A DNA stretch of 64,000 nt from Bacillota bacterium (GTDB lineage: Bacteria; Bacillota; Clostridia; Oscillospirales; Ruminococcaceae), in NCBI GenBank assembly GCA_023415575.1, contig JAEZKF010000040.1, forward strand, positions 3,894-67,893, given 5' to 3'. Below are positions 33,467-43,235 of the stretch, piece by piece; position 1 is the first letter of the stretch; each line of letters starts with the position of its first letter. A program made the translations under genes and the position numbers. A model generated the notes under the pieces. The model saw only the letters and a program-made list of their open reading frames with translations. It ran no database searches and was not told the DNA's origin.

Positions 33467-34438
33467 CTATTTGCCGAAAATGGCTTCCCGAATCAGTTGA
33501 AGTCCCTCTGTCGCATCGGTACCGTTTAAGCATGCTTCTATCTTATCCATGCCAATCTTATCGATCACTGCGTCAAAGTTTTTGAAGTTGCGAATGCTCT
33601 CCTCTGCTGCACGGAAGGCCGGCTCGCGGAAGGGGAAGATGTCAACCGATACCCAGCCGTCATACTTAATCTTGCGCAGGCTGTAGCAAAGCTCTATGTA
33701 CTCAGTATAACGAACAGAGCCGAGAATCATGTCATCGTCCCAGGAGCCATAGTTGTCGTTGACATGCAGGTTGTACAGCATGCCATGGTTTGCGCACATC
33801 TCGATAACCTGCGCAACATTGCCCTGACTCTGGAATACATGGCCCAAGTCTACTGTAAGACCAACATTGGGACGGTTTACATCCTTAGCCAAAAGAAGGG
33901 TTGTGCCCGCATGGTCAAGCACGCAACGGTTTCTGGGCTCACGGGGCTTGAACTCCAGTGCAATCTTCATCGAAGGCTTGTAGTCGCACAGTTCGCGCAC
34001 TGCCTCAACCATCAGATTCCACTGACGGGTATAGTCGGTTTGGAACACATAGTCAAATCCGTCTTGACCCATCCAGATGTTCACCATATTGCAGTTGACA
34101 GCCTCAGCAAAGTCAATCGTATCCTTGCAGTACTGGATTGCCTGAGCACGGATGGCAGGGTCTGTGTTGGTCAAAGAGCCGAAGCGGAAAATCTTCTGGT
34201 CGCTCACCGGAGCATTAACCACGGATGCAATGAGGTTGTACTTTTTAAGCAGTTCGTTTACTACCTTGGGGTCAGACTCACAACCATCGATGTCATAGCA
34301 CAATTCTACTGCCGTAAAGACACCGGTTTCGGCAAGGCCTTTAATCTTTTCCTCGCCGGAGATATCCTCTTTGTAGCCACCGCTCATAAAACGGTCGCAG
34401 CGATTGCCCATGGAACCGGTAATACATGAAAACTTCAT
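33467..34438 (-). CDS. Sugar phosphate isomerase/epimerase (xylose-isomerase-like TIM barrel)
   Basis: 323 aa AP-endonuclease-2/xylose-isomerase-like barrel. Candidate metal ligands: Glu in IALEFKPREPRN, Asp and His in VGLTVDLGHVF, His in LYNLHVNDN, and the late WVSVDIFPFREPAF. Enzymes of this fold interconvert aldoses and ketoses or epimerise C3 of ketohexoses. With a rhamnulokinase-like kinase next to it, it probably supplies the ketose substrate. The exact sugar cannot be read from sequence. Confidence 0.8.
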   Translation of the reverse strand: MKFSCITGSMGNRCDRFMSGGYKEDISGEEKIKGLAETGVFTAVELCYDIDGCESDPKVVNELLKKYNLIASVVNAPVSDQKIFRFGSLTNTDPAIRAQAIQYCKDTIDFAEAVNCNMVNIWMGQDGFDYVFQTDYTRQWNLMVEAVRELCDYKPSMKIALEFKPREPRNRCVLDHAGTTLLLAKDVNRPNVGLTVDLGHVFQSQGNVAQVIEMCANHGMLYNLHVNDNYGSWDDDMILGSVRYTEYIELCYSLRKIKYDGWVSVDIFPFREPAFRAAEESIRNFKNFDAVIDKIGMDKIEACLNGTDATEGLQLIREAIFGK

Positions 34439-34473
34439 CTTAATACCATCCTTTACTGTTAAATTAAATGAGA

Positions 34474-35943
34474 CTAGAGTGAAAACATCTTCTTAAAACG
34501 TTGAAATGCTTCATTCCACAGTGCTACATCTGTAGGTTCAAAGGATTTTAGTGTAAATGAACGCGCAATCAGGTCACGGCCTTCGCGCAGGCTGCCTATT
34601 TCGCCGTAGGCATACAACTGCATCAAGAGGTTGCCGCACAGGGCTGCCTCGGTTGGACCTGCAAAAACCGGTCTGTTGCAAGCATTTGCGGTATACTGGT
34701 TGAGCATGTTGTCCTGTCCGCCGCCGCCAAGGATATAAATCTCCTTTAATTCTTTTCCGACAATACCCTCTATCTGGTCAAGTGCCCATCGATACTTCAG
34801 TGCCAAACTTTCAATGATGCACCGAATGGTCTGACCTGGCGTCTCTGGCACGGGTTGTCCGGTCTGTGCACATTTGAGCGCAATCTTCTTTGGCATGTTA
34901 CCCGGCATATAGAAGAGATCATCGTCGGGGTCAATTAGGCTGCGGAAGGGGGCCTCTCGGCGGGCAAGCTGCTCCAAATCATTGTAGCTGTAATCCTGCC
35001 CCTGTAAGGCATAGGTGTGCCTGCATTCCTGCACGAGCCACAGGCCCATGATGTTCTTAAGTAACCGGCACCTGTTCTCTGCTCCGCCCTCATTGGCAAA
35101 GTTGCCTCTGAAGGTTTGGTCTGTTATTATCGGAGCATCTACTTCGGTACCGATAAGTGACCATGTCCCGCTGCTGATAAAGGCTACATCCTTTTTATTC
35201 GTCGGCAGCGAGGCGACCGCCGAGGCGGTATCGTGGCCGCATACAGACACGACCTGCATTTCCCCGATACCCAGCTGCTCCTGCATCTCCTTAGTAAAGC
35301 TTCCAAGAACTGTGCCGGAGGGCGCGATAGGAGGAAGCATATCTTTGTTGATGCCAAAGGCATCAAGTATCTTGGGGTTCCAGTCGGTCGTCTTAAAATC
35401 AAACATCTGGGTAACCGATGCAATACTGTATTCTGCCCGCTTTTGCCGCGTCAGGAAGTACCCGAGCAGGTCTGGCAGGAGAAGCATGGTGTTGCCGTTT
35501 TCAAAGAAGTAGCCCTTTCCCTCCTCTACCATTGCCGCCAGCTGCATAGCAGTGTTAAACAGGGCATTCTGGTTTCCGGTCATTTGGTAGAGCTGCTCTT
35601 TGGATAGCTTTGCGTAAATCTTATCCTCCTCGCGGAGTGTGCGCGGGTCGCGGTAACAGTGAACCTGTGAAATCAATACTCCATTTGGGTCGATAAATCC
35701 GAAATCGTTGGAGAAGCTGTCAATCCCAACACTTTTCACATCGGGGCTCTGGGCATACGCCTTTGAGATACCCTCCAGCAGATTTTCGTATATCCCCATG
35801 AAGTTCCAGTAAAGACTATTATTCAGATTAATTTGTCGGTTTTTAAAGCGATGCAAAGGATGCATTGTCAGTGTGTCTCCGGTATATTCTCCCAATACCA
35901 TCTTGCCACCGGAACCACCGAGATCAAACGCAATATTCTTCAT
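34474..35943 (-). CDS. FGGY-family carbohydrate kinase, rhamnulokinase-like
   Basis: Phosphorylates a ketose with ATP, in rhamnulokinase at O1. 489 aa, two actin-like domains. Motifs: N-terminal phosphate loop AFDLGGSGGKMVLGEY, SVGIDSFSNDFGFID, QNALFNTAMQLAAM, the C-terminal VVSVCGHDTASAVASLP and FISSGTWSLIGTE, then IYILGGGGQDNMLNQYTANACNRPV. These are the landmarks of RhaB. Because no rhaA is present and the aldolase is nearby, the real substrate may be another deoxy- or rare ketohexose. Starts 23 bases after the regulator gene. Confidence 0.88.
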   Translation of the reverse strand: MKNIAFDLGGSGGKMVLGEYTGDTLTMHPLHRFKNRQINLNNSLYWNFMGIYENLLEGISKAYAQSPDVKSVGIDSFSNDFGFIDPNGVLISQVHCYRDPRTLREEDKIYAKLSKEQLYQMTGNQNALFNTAMQLAAMVEEGKGYFFENGNTMLLLPDLLGYFLTRQKRAEYSIASVTQMFDFKTTDWNPKILDAFGINKDMLPPIAPSGTVLGSFTKEMQEQLGIGEMQVVSVCGHDTASAVASLPTNKKDVAFISSGTWSLIGTEVDAPIITDQTFRGNFANEGGAENRCRLLKNIMGLWLVQECRHTYALQGQDYSYNDLEQLARREAPFRSLIDPDDDLFYMPGNMPKKIALKCAQTGQPVPETPGQTIRCIIESLALKYRWALDQIEGIVGKELKEIYILGGGGQDNMLNQYTANACNRPVFAGPTEAALCGNLLMQLYAYGEIGSLREGRDLIARSFTLKSFEPTDVALWNEAFQRFKKMFSL

Positions 35944-35965
35944 GGAGAGCTCCTAAAACGGTTGG

Positions 35966-36739
35966 TTAGTCGGCTATTGCGATCTTTATACCCTTCATTT
36001 CAAGCTGACGCAAAGACTCCTTATCGGCTCCCTTGTCCGTGATAATCCATTGCACGCTGCTAACATCCGCAAGGTGAACCGTACCGGTGTCCTTGAATTT
36101 CGAATGATCAGCCAACAGGTAGACCTCCTGGGCGGTTTGAATGAGTGCCCGCTTGGTATCCACCTCATAGATGCTTCCATCGGATAATCCGGTATCCGGC
36201 CTGACTGACCGGCAGGATATGAATGCCTTATTGGGTCTGAAGTTTCTTGCCCAATCGATGGACATGACACCTGCCAAGGAGTAGTTCTTTGCCCTGAAGA
36301 TTCCGCCGAGAGAGATGAGTGTTAGGTGCGGGTTGTTAATGGTTGTGGATTCAATCAGTAGGCGGATTGAGTTTGTAATAACCGTTACTTGATAATGTGG
36401 GTTGATGTGTTTGAGTAGATTCATGGTGGTAGAACTGTTGTCCACAAAAATGGTGTCTCCGTCTTCAATGAATTGAGCTGCACGCTTACAGATAATTGCC
36501 TTTTCTGCAAAGCGCTGTATCTCGCGAACGTTAAAGGGGTATTCCGAGGAGTTGCTTGGTACCTCTAGGATTGCTCCGCCATGCGTTCTTTTGATTAGTC
36601 CTTCTTGCTCCAGCTCTCGCAAGTCCCGTCTTACAGTTTCCTTTGAGATGTTCAGCATTTGGGCTAACTGGATTACGCTCACGGTATTGTTTTTTTCCAA
36701 CAGATCAACAATGAGTGCTTTTCGCTCAATGTTATACAC
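35966..36739 (-). CDS. DeoR/GlpR-family transcriptional regulator
   Basis: 257 aa repressor controlled by a phosphorylated sugar. N-terminal winged helix (MYNIERKALIVDLLEKNNTVSVIQLAQMLNISKETVRRDLRELEQEGLIKRTHGGA) and a C-terminal ISOCOT sensor domain (IFVDNSSTTMNLLKHI, LISLGGIFRAKNYSLAGVMS, YLLADHSKFKDTGTVHLADV). GTG 36739 is preferred over TTG 36757: it follows GGTGG and gives the usual family N-terminus. It lies inside the operon it most likely regulates, between the transporter and kinase genes. Confidence 0.9.
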   Translation of the reverse strand: MYNIERKALIVDLLEKNNTVSVIQLAQMLNISKETVRRDLRELEQEGLIKRTHGGAILEVPSNSSEYPFNVREIQRFAEKAIICKRAAQFIEDGDTIFVDNSSTTMNLLKHINPHYQVTVITNSIRLLIESTTINNPHLTLISLGGIFRAKNYSLAGVMSIDWARNFRPNKAFISCRSVRPDTGLSDGSIYEVDTKRALIQTAQEVYLLADHSKFKDTGTVHLADVSSVQWIITDKGADKESLRQLEMKGIKIAIAD

Positions 36740-36779
36740 ATTTCCACCACCAATCAAATTTGTCCGTGCTCCGAGGAAA

Positions 36780-37763
36780 CTATCTGATTTCCCCGCTGTA
36801 TTTTATGCTGTCCATCATAACAGCTATAAAGATAATTATACCACGAACTACCTGATATACATAGGGGGAAGCCTGTATTAGTGTTAATCCATTCAGTATA
36901 ACCTGAATCATGATAATACCAATCATGGCACCCGGCAGTACCTTGCCTTTGCCTCCAAAAAGGCTTGCTCCGCCTACTACGGACGAGGAGATTACCACAA
37001 ACTCATCGTTTATGGCGAAGTTCTGATTGATGGAAGCAAGGTTGCAGGCGTTTACCATGCCGGCAAGTCCTGCCGTCGCACCGCAGATTAAATAAGCTAT
37101 AAATACAATCTTTGCGCCGTTGATACCAATCTTCTTTGCTCCCGCTAGATTGTTGCCGCAGGCGTACAGCTGCCGGCCAAACTGAGTACGGGAGAGAACG
37201 AGATGACCAATCAGTACGGTTGCAATAAAGAAGTATGCAACCAGTGGTACCCCGAAGATTCTGGTGTTGGAAACCTCAAAGCCCGATTGATCCAGTACAA
37301 TGAGCTTTTGATTTGAGAAAAGAAGGCCCAGGCCTCTGGCTATGCTCATCGTTGCGAGGGTTGTGATAAAGGGAACCATCTTAAACCGAGCGATGCACAG
37401 TCCGTTAATTGCACCGATGAGGCTTCCAGCGAGGATGGAAATCAAAAAGCACAGTGCAATAGGAATTTTGTAGGTGTTAAGGAGTATACTGCTGATTACA
37501 GCGGAGAAATACATGTTAGACGCAACCGAGATGTCGATACCGCCCGTAATCAGTACAAAGAACATACCTACAACAACAATTCCTAAAGTAGACGCCATCT
37601 GCAGGATGGTGATTGCGTTGTTAATTGCTAAGAAAGCAGGGTTTTTTATGGAAAAATAGAGAATCAGTATTGCAAAAACAATGTATAGTGCGTAGTCGAT
37701 TAGAAAGTTCTTTATCTTGTCAATGTTTATGTAACCGCGTGATGTGATTGCATGTTCATTCAT
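36780..37763 (-). CDS. Ribose-type sugar ABC transporter permease (second)
   Basis: Membrane subunit of a CUT2 sugar importer. About 327 aa with 8-10 hydrophobic helices. Family landmarks: GGIDISVASNMYFSAVISS, LAGSLIGAINGLCIARFKMVPFITTLATMSIARGL, LYACGNNLAGAKKIGIN, VISSSVVGGASLFGGKGKVLPGAMIG. ATG 37763 overlaps the end of the ATPase gene by 8 bases; the longer frame from 37856 reads inside that gene. CUT2 systems often carry two permeases, as here. Confidence 0.9.
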   Translation of the reverse strand: MNEHAITSRGYINIDKIKNFLIDYALYIVFAILILYFSIKNPAFLAINNAITILQMASTLGIVVVGMFFVLITGGIDISVASNMYFSAVISSILLNTYKIPIALCFLISILAGSLIGAINGLCIARFKMVPFITTLATMSIARGLGLLFSNQKLIVLDQSGFEVSNTRIFGVPLVAYFFIATVLIGHLVLSRTQFGRQLYACGNNLAGAKKIGINGAKIVFIAYLICGATAGLAGMVNACNLASINQNFAINDEFVVISSSVVGGASLFGGKGKVLPGAMIGIIMIQVILNGLTLIQASPYVYQVVRGIIIFIAVMMDSIKYSGEIR

Positions 37764-39282
37764 TCCCCGCACCCCCAATGGCCGCCGTAATAATCTTTTC
37801 CTGATCGTATTCGCCCTTTTTAAATTCGGCAGTGATTTCGTTGTGGCACATGACAAGGATTCGGTCGCACATTCCCATGAGTTCCTCCATCTCAGAGGAA
37901 ACCATCAGAACGGTGGATTTGTTCTTTGCCAGATCGTTTATGATGTTGTAAATCTCAAACTTTGCTCCTACGTCAACACCGCGTGTCGGCTCATCAAGCA
38001 AGAAGACCCTGGGTCTGCGTGTTACCCATTTAGAAAGTACAACCTTCTGCTGGTTACCACCGGAAAGGTTTAGTACATCCTGTTTACTTGCATCGAAAGT
38101 GCGAACCCGAAGCTCCTCAACCATCTGGTTTGCCATGATGGTTTCGCCCTTAAAATCGATAAAACCAAACCATCGCTTGGATAGCTCCTTAAGGCTTGCC
38201 ATGGCGATGTTCTCTTTCACCGTTTTACCAAGCAGCAGACCTTCTTCACGTCTGTTCTCGGTGATAAAGGCCATTCCGTTTTCGATGCACGCCTCGGGTG
38301 TAATCTTCTTAAGAGGTATCCCCTCAAACAGGATTTCACCGGAATCAATCTTGTCAACACCAAAGAGGCAACGCAAAAGCTCGGTTCTTCCGGCGCCCAT
38401 CAGGCCAAACAGGCCGACAATCTCTCCCGCCCGCAGGCTGATGTCAATATCCTTAAATCGTCCGCTTTGGCTGATGCCCTTTGCCTCAAATACAACCTCT
38501 CCGATGTCCTTTTCAACGGTAGGATAAATCTTATTGAGTTCGCGTCCTACCATCATTCTGATGACATCGGCATGGGTGAGCTCCTGGGTAGGCTTCTGAG
38601 AGATAATCTGTCCGTCTCTAAGTACGGTTATCTCATCGCAATGTTCGAATACGTCTTCAAGGATATGTGAAATGAAGATAATGGATTTGCCCTCGGCCTT
38701 TAAATCATGCATGATTTTAAAAAGCTTTTCCTTTTCCTTTGCCGAAAGGGATGTTGTGGGCTCATCCAGAATGATAATGTTTGCATTTCCGACAATGGCC
38801 TTTGTGATTTCAACAAGCTGCCTCTGCCCCATCGGAAGGGTTCCGACTATGGCATCAGGTGAGAAGTCGTCAATGCCGAGCCGCAAAAGCTTTTCCTTTG
38901 CTTCCTTTTTCATCTTGCGGAAGCTCACAATACCTGTGCGTCCGAGCTTAGGCATATCGGTGATAAAGAGGTTTTCCGCAACGCTGAGACTGGTAAACAG
39001 GTTAAGCTCCTGATGAATAAATGCAATGCCCGCATCCTTGGATGCCTTAGGGTCCTTGGGGTCAAAAGACTTACCGTCTAAGAGAATTTCGCCCGAATCG
39101 CGCTTGTAAACGCCGCCTAAGATGTTCATCATGGTGGACTTGCCTGCGCCGTTTTCACCGACTAGACCGAGAATCGTGCCCTTTCGCAACGAGAGTGTTA
39201 CATCGGTAAGTACCTTAACCTGACCAAAGGATTTTGTGATATTTTTGAGTTCCAGAGCATATTCTTGCGTCAAGCTGCTCAC
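37756..39282 (-). CDS. Ribose-type sugar ABC transporter ATP-binding protein
   Basis: Double-cassette CUT2 ATPase, 508 aa, RbsA/MglA/AlsA type. First cassette: Walker A GLVGENGAGKSTMMNIL, signature PMGQRQLVEITKAI, Walker B NIIILDEPTTSLS. Second cassette has the degenerate P-loop GLFGLMGAGRTELLRCLFG, signature LSGGNQQKVVLSKWV and RVFLLDEPTRGVDVGAKFEIY. The degenerate second P-loop is normal for the family. It probably energises import of the same sugar handled by the kinase and aldolase genes of this operon. Confidence 0.95.
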   Translation of the reverse strand: MSSLTQEYALELKNITKSFGQVKVLTDVTLSLRKGTILGLVGENGAGKSTMMNILGGVYKRDSGEILLDGKSFDPKDPKASKDAGIAFIHQELNLFTSLSVAENLFITDMPKLGRTGIVSFRKMKKEAKEKLLRLGIDDFSPDAIVGTLPMGQRQLVEITKAIVGNANIIILDEPTTSLSAKEKEKLFKIMHDLKAEGKSIIFISHILEDVFEHCDEITVLRDGQIISQKPTQELTHADVIRMMVGRELNKIYPTVEKDIGEVVFEAKGISQSGRFKDIDISLRAGEIVGLFGLMGAGRTELLRCLFGVDKIDSGEILFEGIPLKKITPEACIENGMAFITENRREEGLLLGKTVKENIAMASLKELSKRWFGFIDFKGETIMANQMVEELRVRTFDASKQDVLNLSGGNQQKVVLSKWVTRRPRVFLLDEPTRGVDVGAKFEIYNIINDLAKNKSTVLMVSSEMEELMGMCDRILVMCHNEITAEFKKGEYDQEKIITAAIGGAGNE

Positions 39283-39304
39283 ATCCTATCTCTTATAACG
39301 TAAC

Positions 39305-40276
39305 TTAAGCGGTTCTTAGCTTGGACTTGGTAGCAAGGTCAATACTTGCCGCAGTAAGAATAATTGCACCTTTAATAATGCTGATAACAAACCACTGGAC
39401 GCCCAACAGGTTCATGCTTACGTTAATCAGAATAACGAGGAATACGCCCATAACCGTATCTGTGATCTTTCCCCGTCCGCCAATCGGGCTTGTACCGCCA
39501 ATGATGATGCTGGTCATGATGTCGATAAACAGGTTGTTCGCAAAGCTGGCCGCACCGGACTCCATCTGTGCCAGCATTAAGATGCCTGCACATGCTGCGC
39601 AAAGGCCACTGACAACGTACAGCTTAAAGATTGTGCGCTTAACCGGAATACCCGATATCTGAGAGGTTTTGGGGTTGGTTCCGACGGAGTAAATCTGCCG
39701 GCCAAGCTTTGTCTTGCTCAAAATCGTGTGGGTGATAAGGACGATAATAATTGTAAAGAACAATGCGTATGGGATAATGCTGATATATCCGGTTCCCAGC
39801 TTTGTGAAGGAATCGGGAAGTCCGCCTATAGTTTTACCTTTTGTATATAACAGAGCCAGACCGGCTCCAATCATCTGCGTAGCCATTGTAACAATAAACG
39901 AAGGCATCTTGAAGGTGATGATGGAAAGTCCGTTGACGATGCCAAAAGCAAGGCCAATCAAGAGCATTACTGCGATAGCAACCGGAACTGCATACCATTT
40001 GCCTCCTAACAGGCCTTCGGTTTCGCTCATAATAGATGCACCAATAACACTGGTTAAAGCAATGATGGAAGTGCTGGAAAAGTCTGTGCCCCCATTAAGA
40101 ACGGTATAGTGTACACCACAAGATACGGTTAGCAAAACGCATACCTGACCTAAAACATTTCTTATGTTATATTCAGTGCCAAAGTTCGGAACAAACACTA
40201 AACATAGAACTATATAAAGCAATAAAAACAAAGAGATTGCATTTATTGACTTTACTTTTTCAATTAGCTGTTTCAT
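39305..40276 (-). CDS. Ribose-type sugar ABC transporter permease (first)
   Basis: About 323 aa, 8-10 hydrophobic helices. The start ATG 40276 has GAGGTTG upstream; the 57 extra bases to 40333 are untranslated. Family blocks: VHYTVLNGGTDFSSTSIIALTSVIGAS, LAFGIVNGLSIITFKMPSFIVTMATQMIGAG, IYSVGTNPKTSQISGIPVKRTIFKLYVVSGLCAACAGILM, TSIIIGGTSPIGGRGKITDTVMG. It pairs with the second permease in one transporter. Confidence 0.9.
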   Translation of the reverse strand: MKQLIEKVKSINAISLFLLLYIVLCLVFVPNFGTEYNIRNVLGQVCVLLTVSCGVHYTVLNGGTDFSSTSIIALTSVIGASIMSETEGLLGGKWYAVPVAIAVMLLIGLAFGIVNGLSIITFKMPSFIVTMATQMIGAGLALLYTKGKTIGGLPDSFTKLGTGYISIIPYALFFTIIIVLITHTILSKTKLGRQIYSVGTNPKTSQISGIPVKRTIFKLYVVSGLCAACAGILMLAQMESGAASFANNLFIDIMTSIIIGGTSPIGGRGKITDTVMGVFLVILINVSMNLLGVQWFVISIIKGAIILTAASIDLATKSKLRTA

Positions 40277-40344
40277 AAACAACCTCACTATCTGTCCCAG
40301 GAGACAATTTTCCGAGGGGTGTACATAGTACAATGCATTGAGTT

Positions 40345-40384
40345 AAAAAGTGGTTGGCCGAGCAGAATCCGCCAACCACTTTTT
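40345..40384 (-). terminator. Intra-operon hairpin after the sugar-binding protein gene
   Basis: A 13-bp stem (40346-40358 with 40371-40383, core AGTGGTTGGC/GCCAACCACT), T-run on the minus strand. Between the receptor gene and the permease gene, such a partial terminator would leave more receptor mRNA than permease mRNA. Confidence 0.7.
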
Positions 40385-40400
40385 ACTTACTTATTAACGA

Positions 40401-41429
40401 TTAGTAGCCGGCAAAGCCAAGTTCATTAACGTTTTCAAGTGTAACTTCAAAGCCGGGGTCAAATGCATCCGGGTTAACGGTCTCGCCCTTAGCAAGCTTT
40501 ACAGCGTTCTCTACGCACAGCTTGCCCTGCATGGTAGCATCCTGAACAGAAACGATGTCAATGTAGCCAGCCTTAATCTCGTTAACAGCATCAGCTGCGC
40601 CGTCGAAGGTAACATAAACTACATGCTTCTCGTGGCCTGCGGGATACCATTTGTCAAACTTCTGCAGCATCGACTTGATGGTGGGAACGAGGAAGTCGGA
40701 TGCGGCGAAAATCATATTGATGTCGGGGTTAGCCTGCAAAGCTGCCTGACCCAGAGCATCGGCGTTCTCTGCCTTCCACTCTGTGGGAATCTCAATAACC
40801 TCGGTGAAGATGTCGGGGTTCGCATCTACAACCTGCTTAAAGCCCTCATGACGGTATACGGCGTTGGTATCGGTCAGGTTGCCGATGAACTCCATAACCT
40901 TGTAGGTCTTGCCTTCCTTCTTTGCCTTCTCAACGATGTACTCCATCTCACGAATAACCATGGACTTGTTGTCGGAGGCTACCGTACAAGATACTACTGC
41001 GCCTTCGCCAGCAGCACGGTTGTTCATTACTACAGGGATGCCAGCATCATTGCACTTCTTAATGGCAGAAACGATGGTAGTACTGTCCTTCGGCGCAATA
41101 ATTATAGCATCCACACCGGAGGCTATCAATGTTTCGATCTGCTGGTTCTGCTTCTGAGCATCGCCATCGGCAATTACTTCGATGAACTCAATGCCCATCT
41201 CTTTGAGTGTGTTGTGCATGGAGGCCTGATTCTCAGCCCACATCTGGGACTCGATGGCATCCATGGAGATACCGATTACGATTTTGTCATCGTCGTTGGA
41301 TTTAGGCTGTTCAGTTGAAACATCATTTGAAGCGGGTGTGCTGCTTTGGGTTGCCGGTGTGCTGTTGTTACATGCAACAAAGCTCATTGCCATAGCAAGT
41401 ACCAACATAAAACAAATCAGTTTCTTCAT
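40401..41429 (-). CDS. Sugar ABC transporter substrate-binding lipoprotein (RbsB-like)
   Basis: Extracellular receptor of the CUT2 importer. 342 aa. Residues 1-20 are a lipoprotein signal (LVLAMAMSFVAC) followed by a Ser/Thr/Pro-rich linker. Mature domain: KIVIGISMDAIESQMWAENQASMHNTLKEMG, DAIIIAPKDSTTIVSAIKKCNDAGIPVVMNN, VKAGYIDIVSVQDATMQGKL-like hinge region. The pattern matches type-1 periplasmic binding proteins for ribose, galactose or allose. The sugar is not identifiable by eye, but divergent allose kinase and allulose-phosphate epimerase genes make allose-like hexoses plausible. Confidence 0.92.
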   Translation of the reverse strand: MKKLICFMLVLAMAMSFVACNNSTPATQSSTPASNDVSTEQPKSNDDDKIVIGISMDAIESQMWAENQASMHNTLKEMGIEFIEVIADGDAQKQNQQIETLIASGVDAIIIAPKDSTTIVSAIKKCNDAGIPVVMNNRAAGEGAVVSCTVASDNKSMVIREMEYIVEKAKKEGKTYKVMEFIGNLTDTNAVYRHEGFKQVVDANPDIFTEVIEIPTEWKAENADALGQAALQANPDINMIFAASDFLVPTIKSMLQKFDKWYPAGHEKHVVYVTFDGAADAVNEIKAGYIDIVSVQDATMQGKLCVENAVKLAKGETVNPDAFDPGFEVTLENVNELGFAGY

Positions 41430-41477
41430 TTTTATTCCTCCTAGATTATTTTTAAATTGGTGGGACCAATTTGGAAA

Positions 41478-42083
41478 CTAGATAAGATTTTTAAAGATTC
41501 CACACATTGCGTCAGTTTCAAGTCGTTCCAACATACAGTAGGCTGAGTTTAAATCCTTCCCGGTGCACAGTACTCCATGCAGCGGAATAATGACACCAAG
41601 CGGCATTGAGTTTGTTTTCTCTCTTATACTTTCAAAGTACTGATATACGTTTTCGGCTAATTGCGGTGTGTATGCCTTTGTGTAAGGTATCGCGCCGCAA
41701 TCCCCTTTTTTCATGGTCGCCTCTGTAACCGATGGGATTGGTTTGCTCTGGGATGCGTAAACCATGCAGTATTGCGGGTGGGCATGGATACATGCACCGA
41801 CGTAATCAAAGTTCTTGATTAGATTTAGATGCATATCCGTCTCTCGGGATACCACCCCGTTTCCCTCTAGGATGTTCTTATCAAAGTCTATCAGCAAAAA
41901 ATCCTCGATGTCTATATTGCAGCGATGGTATTCCGCCATCATAGAGGGTGAAACCAATATCTTATCCTCGTCAACCTGAACAGCTACGTTTCCACCTGCT
42001 GCATTGGTCAGCTTTCGGTCAAACATCAGCTTCACAATCTCTTTTAACGCTTTTCTTTCACTTATGTACGATATGCTATTCAA
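41478..42083 (-). CDS. Class II aldolase (fuculose/rhamnulose-1-phosphate type)
   Basis: Zinc aldolase that cleaves a ketose-1-phosphate to dihydroxyacetone phosphate and an aldehyde. 201 aa. Motifs: LTNAAGGNVAVQVDEDKILVSPS (phosphate site), VSRETDMHLNLIKNFDYVGACIHAHPQYCMVYAS, where Glu and His-Ala-His are the catalytic base and zinc ligands, and IIPLHGVLCTG with the third His. It complements the rhamnulokinase-like kinase and the PfkB kinase in the same operon. Confidence 0.88.
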   Translation of the reverse strand: MNSISYISERKALKEIVKLMFDRKLTNAAGGNVAVQVDEDKILVSPSMMAEYHRCNIDIEDFLLIDFDKNILEGNGVVSRETDMHLNLIKNFDYVGACIHAHPQYCMVYASQSKPIPSVTEATMKKGDCGAIPYTKAYTPQLAENVYQYFESIREKTNSMPLGVIIPLHGVLCTGKDLNSAYCMLERLETDAMCGIFKNLI

Positions 42084-42114
42084 AATGATTCCCCCAGCAA
42101 TTGGTCGACGTGTA

Positions 42115-43047
42115 CTACAATGTTTCGATGATTACCTGATCGATTAGCGACTCTGCACGCCTTGGGTCAAACCCTACGGACAGCTCGCTTTCTGCGGTTG
42201 CTGCGGATACAGCTGTTGCATACCGCAATACAGTCTCAAACGGCATGTTGTTTGATAGGCCGTATACAAACCCGGATAGATATGCATCGCCGCATCCTAT
42301 AGTGTTTACTACGTTTACCTTTAGCGGATATACCCGATAGGTCACTCCTTTATAGCGTACATACGAGCCGTTGGCACCGCAGGTAACTGCAATCACTTCC
42401 ACGCCGTACGATTCGAGCTCATCCATTCCATGCAGGATATCCGCTTCGGTTTCGACAGGATGTCCAACGAATTGAGACAGCTCGTCAACGTTTGGTTTTA
42501 CAAGAAAGGGTTTTGCTTTTACGCCTTTAATCAGGTTCTCGGAGCTTGCGTCCAGAAAAACCTTAATCTTTTTGCTTTGCAGTCGTTCCATAATCACGTT
42601 GTAGATGAACGGAACCTCCGTGTTGGAGGCATCACCCGACAAAACAAGATAATCACCATCCTCTGTGTGCTGGTCTATGATATTCAGCAGCTCTTCACAG
42701 ACGGGCTTGCTGATGGTCACGCCCTTTTCGGCAATCAACGTGCAGGTGTTGTCATCCTCTATGATCGCATAGTTTGTACGGGAATCACCCACATCGTAGT
42801 GCAGCATCTTTACATCGATATAGGGGTTATCTTTTAGAATCTGCAGGATGCGGCTACCCGTTACCCCCAATACTACACCGAAGCTGCGGTTTTTCATCCC
42901 GAGTTGGCTGAGATTAAGGGAGACATGTGCTCCCTTACCGCCAAGCACCTCTACGGTTCTTTTGATTCGATTGGTATTGTTTTTGTGAAGCTCCTCAATA
43001 AAGAGCAATCGATCGATTGCTGTATTGATTGTCACCGTGCTAATCAA
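42115..43047 (-). CDS. PfkB-family hexose kinase (1-phosphofructokinase/tagatose-6-phosphate kinase type)
   Basis: 310 aa ribokinase-fold kinase of the FruK/LacC branch. It begins ISTVTINTAIDRLLFIEELHKNNTNRIKRTVEVLGGKGAHVSLNLSQLG and ends with the catalytic block NTIGCGDAYLSGFVYGLS (anion hole GCGD with catalytic Asp). The start is TTG 43047 with GGGGGAAGAG about 9 bases upstream; the family N-terminus MxxTVTxNxAID begins exactly here. First gene of the minus-strand operon, read from a consensus promoter. Substrate likely a ketohexose phosphate. Confidence 0.88.
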   Translation of the reverse strand: MISTVTINTAIDRLLFIEELHKNNTNRIKRTVEVLGGKGAHVSLNLSQLGMKNRSFGVVLGVTGSRILQILKDNPYIDVKMLHYDVGDSRTNYAIIEDDNTCTLIAEKGVTISKPVCEELLNIIDQHTEDGDYLVLSGDASNTEVPFIYNVIMERLQSKKIKVFLDASSENLIKGVKAKPFLVKPNVDELSQFVGHPVETEADILHGMDELESYGVEVIAVTCGANGSYVRYKGVTYRVYPLKVNVVNTIGCGDAYLSGFVYGLSNNMPFETVLRYATAVSAATAESELSVGFDPRRAESLIDQVIIETL

Positions 43048-43121
43048 TGTGCTCTTCCCCCGAAACAGTCATAATCATTTGTGAACGTTTTTGTGGGTTT
43101 TTGTTGACTGTTTGTGTTGTT

Positions 43122-43150
43122 ATTATACCGTATCGTTTTTAGGAATGCAA
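43122..43150 (-). promoter_or_regulatory. Promoter of the minus-strand sugar operon
   Basis: On the minus strand TTGCAT (43145-43150), 17-base spacer, TATAAT (43122-43127), about 75 bases before the PfkB kinase start. GAACGTTTTTG lies downstream of it at 43083-43093. Confidence 0.65.
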
Positions 43151-43235
43151 TAGGTTTTTTAAAAAATGTCATAAATATTTCGAATTTTTTTATCATTTTG
43201 TGCTATTTGTTGTAAATACGCTGAAATTATTGTAT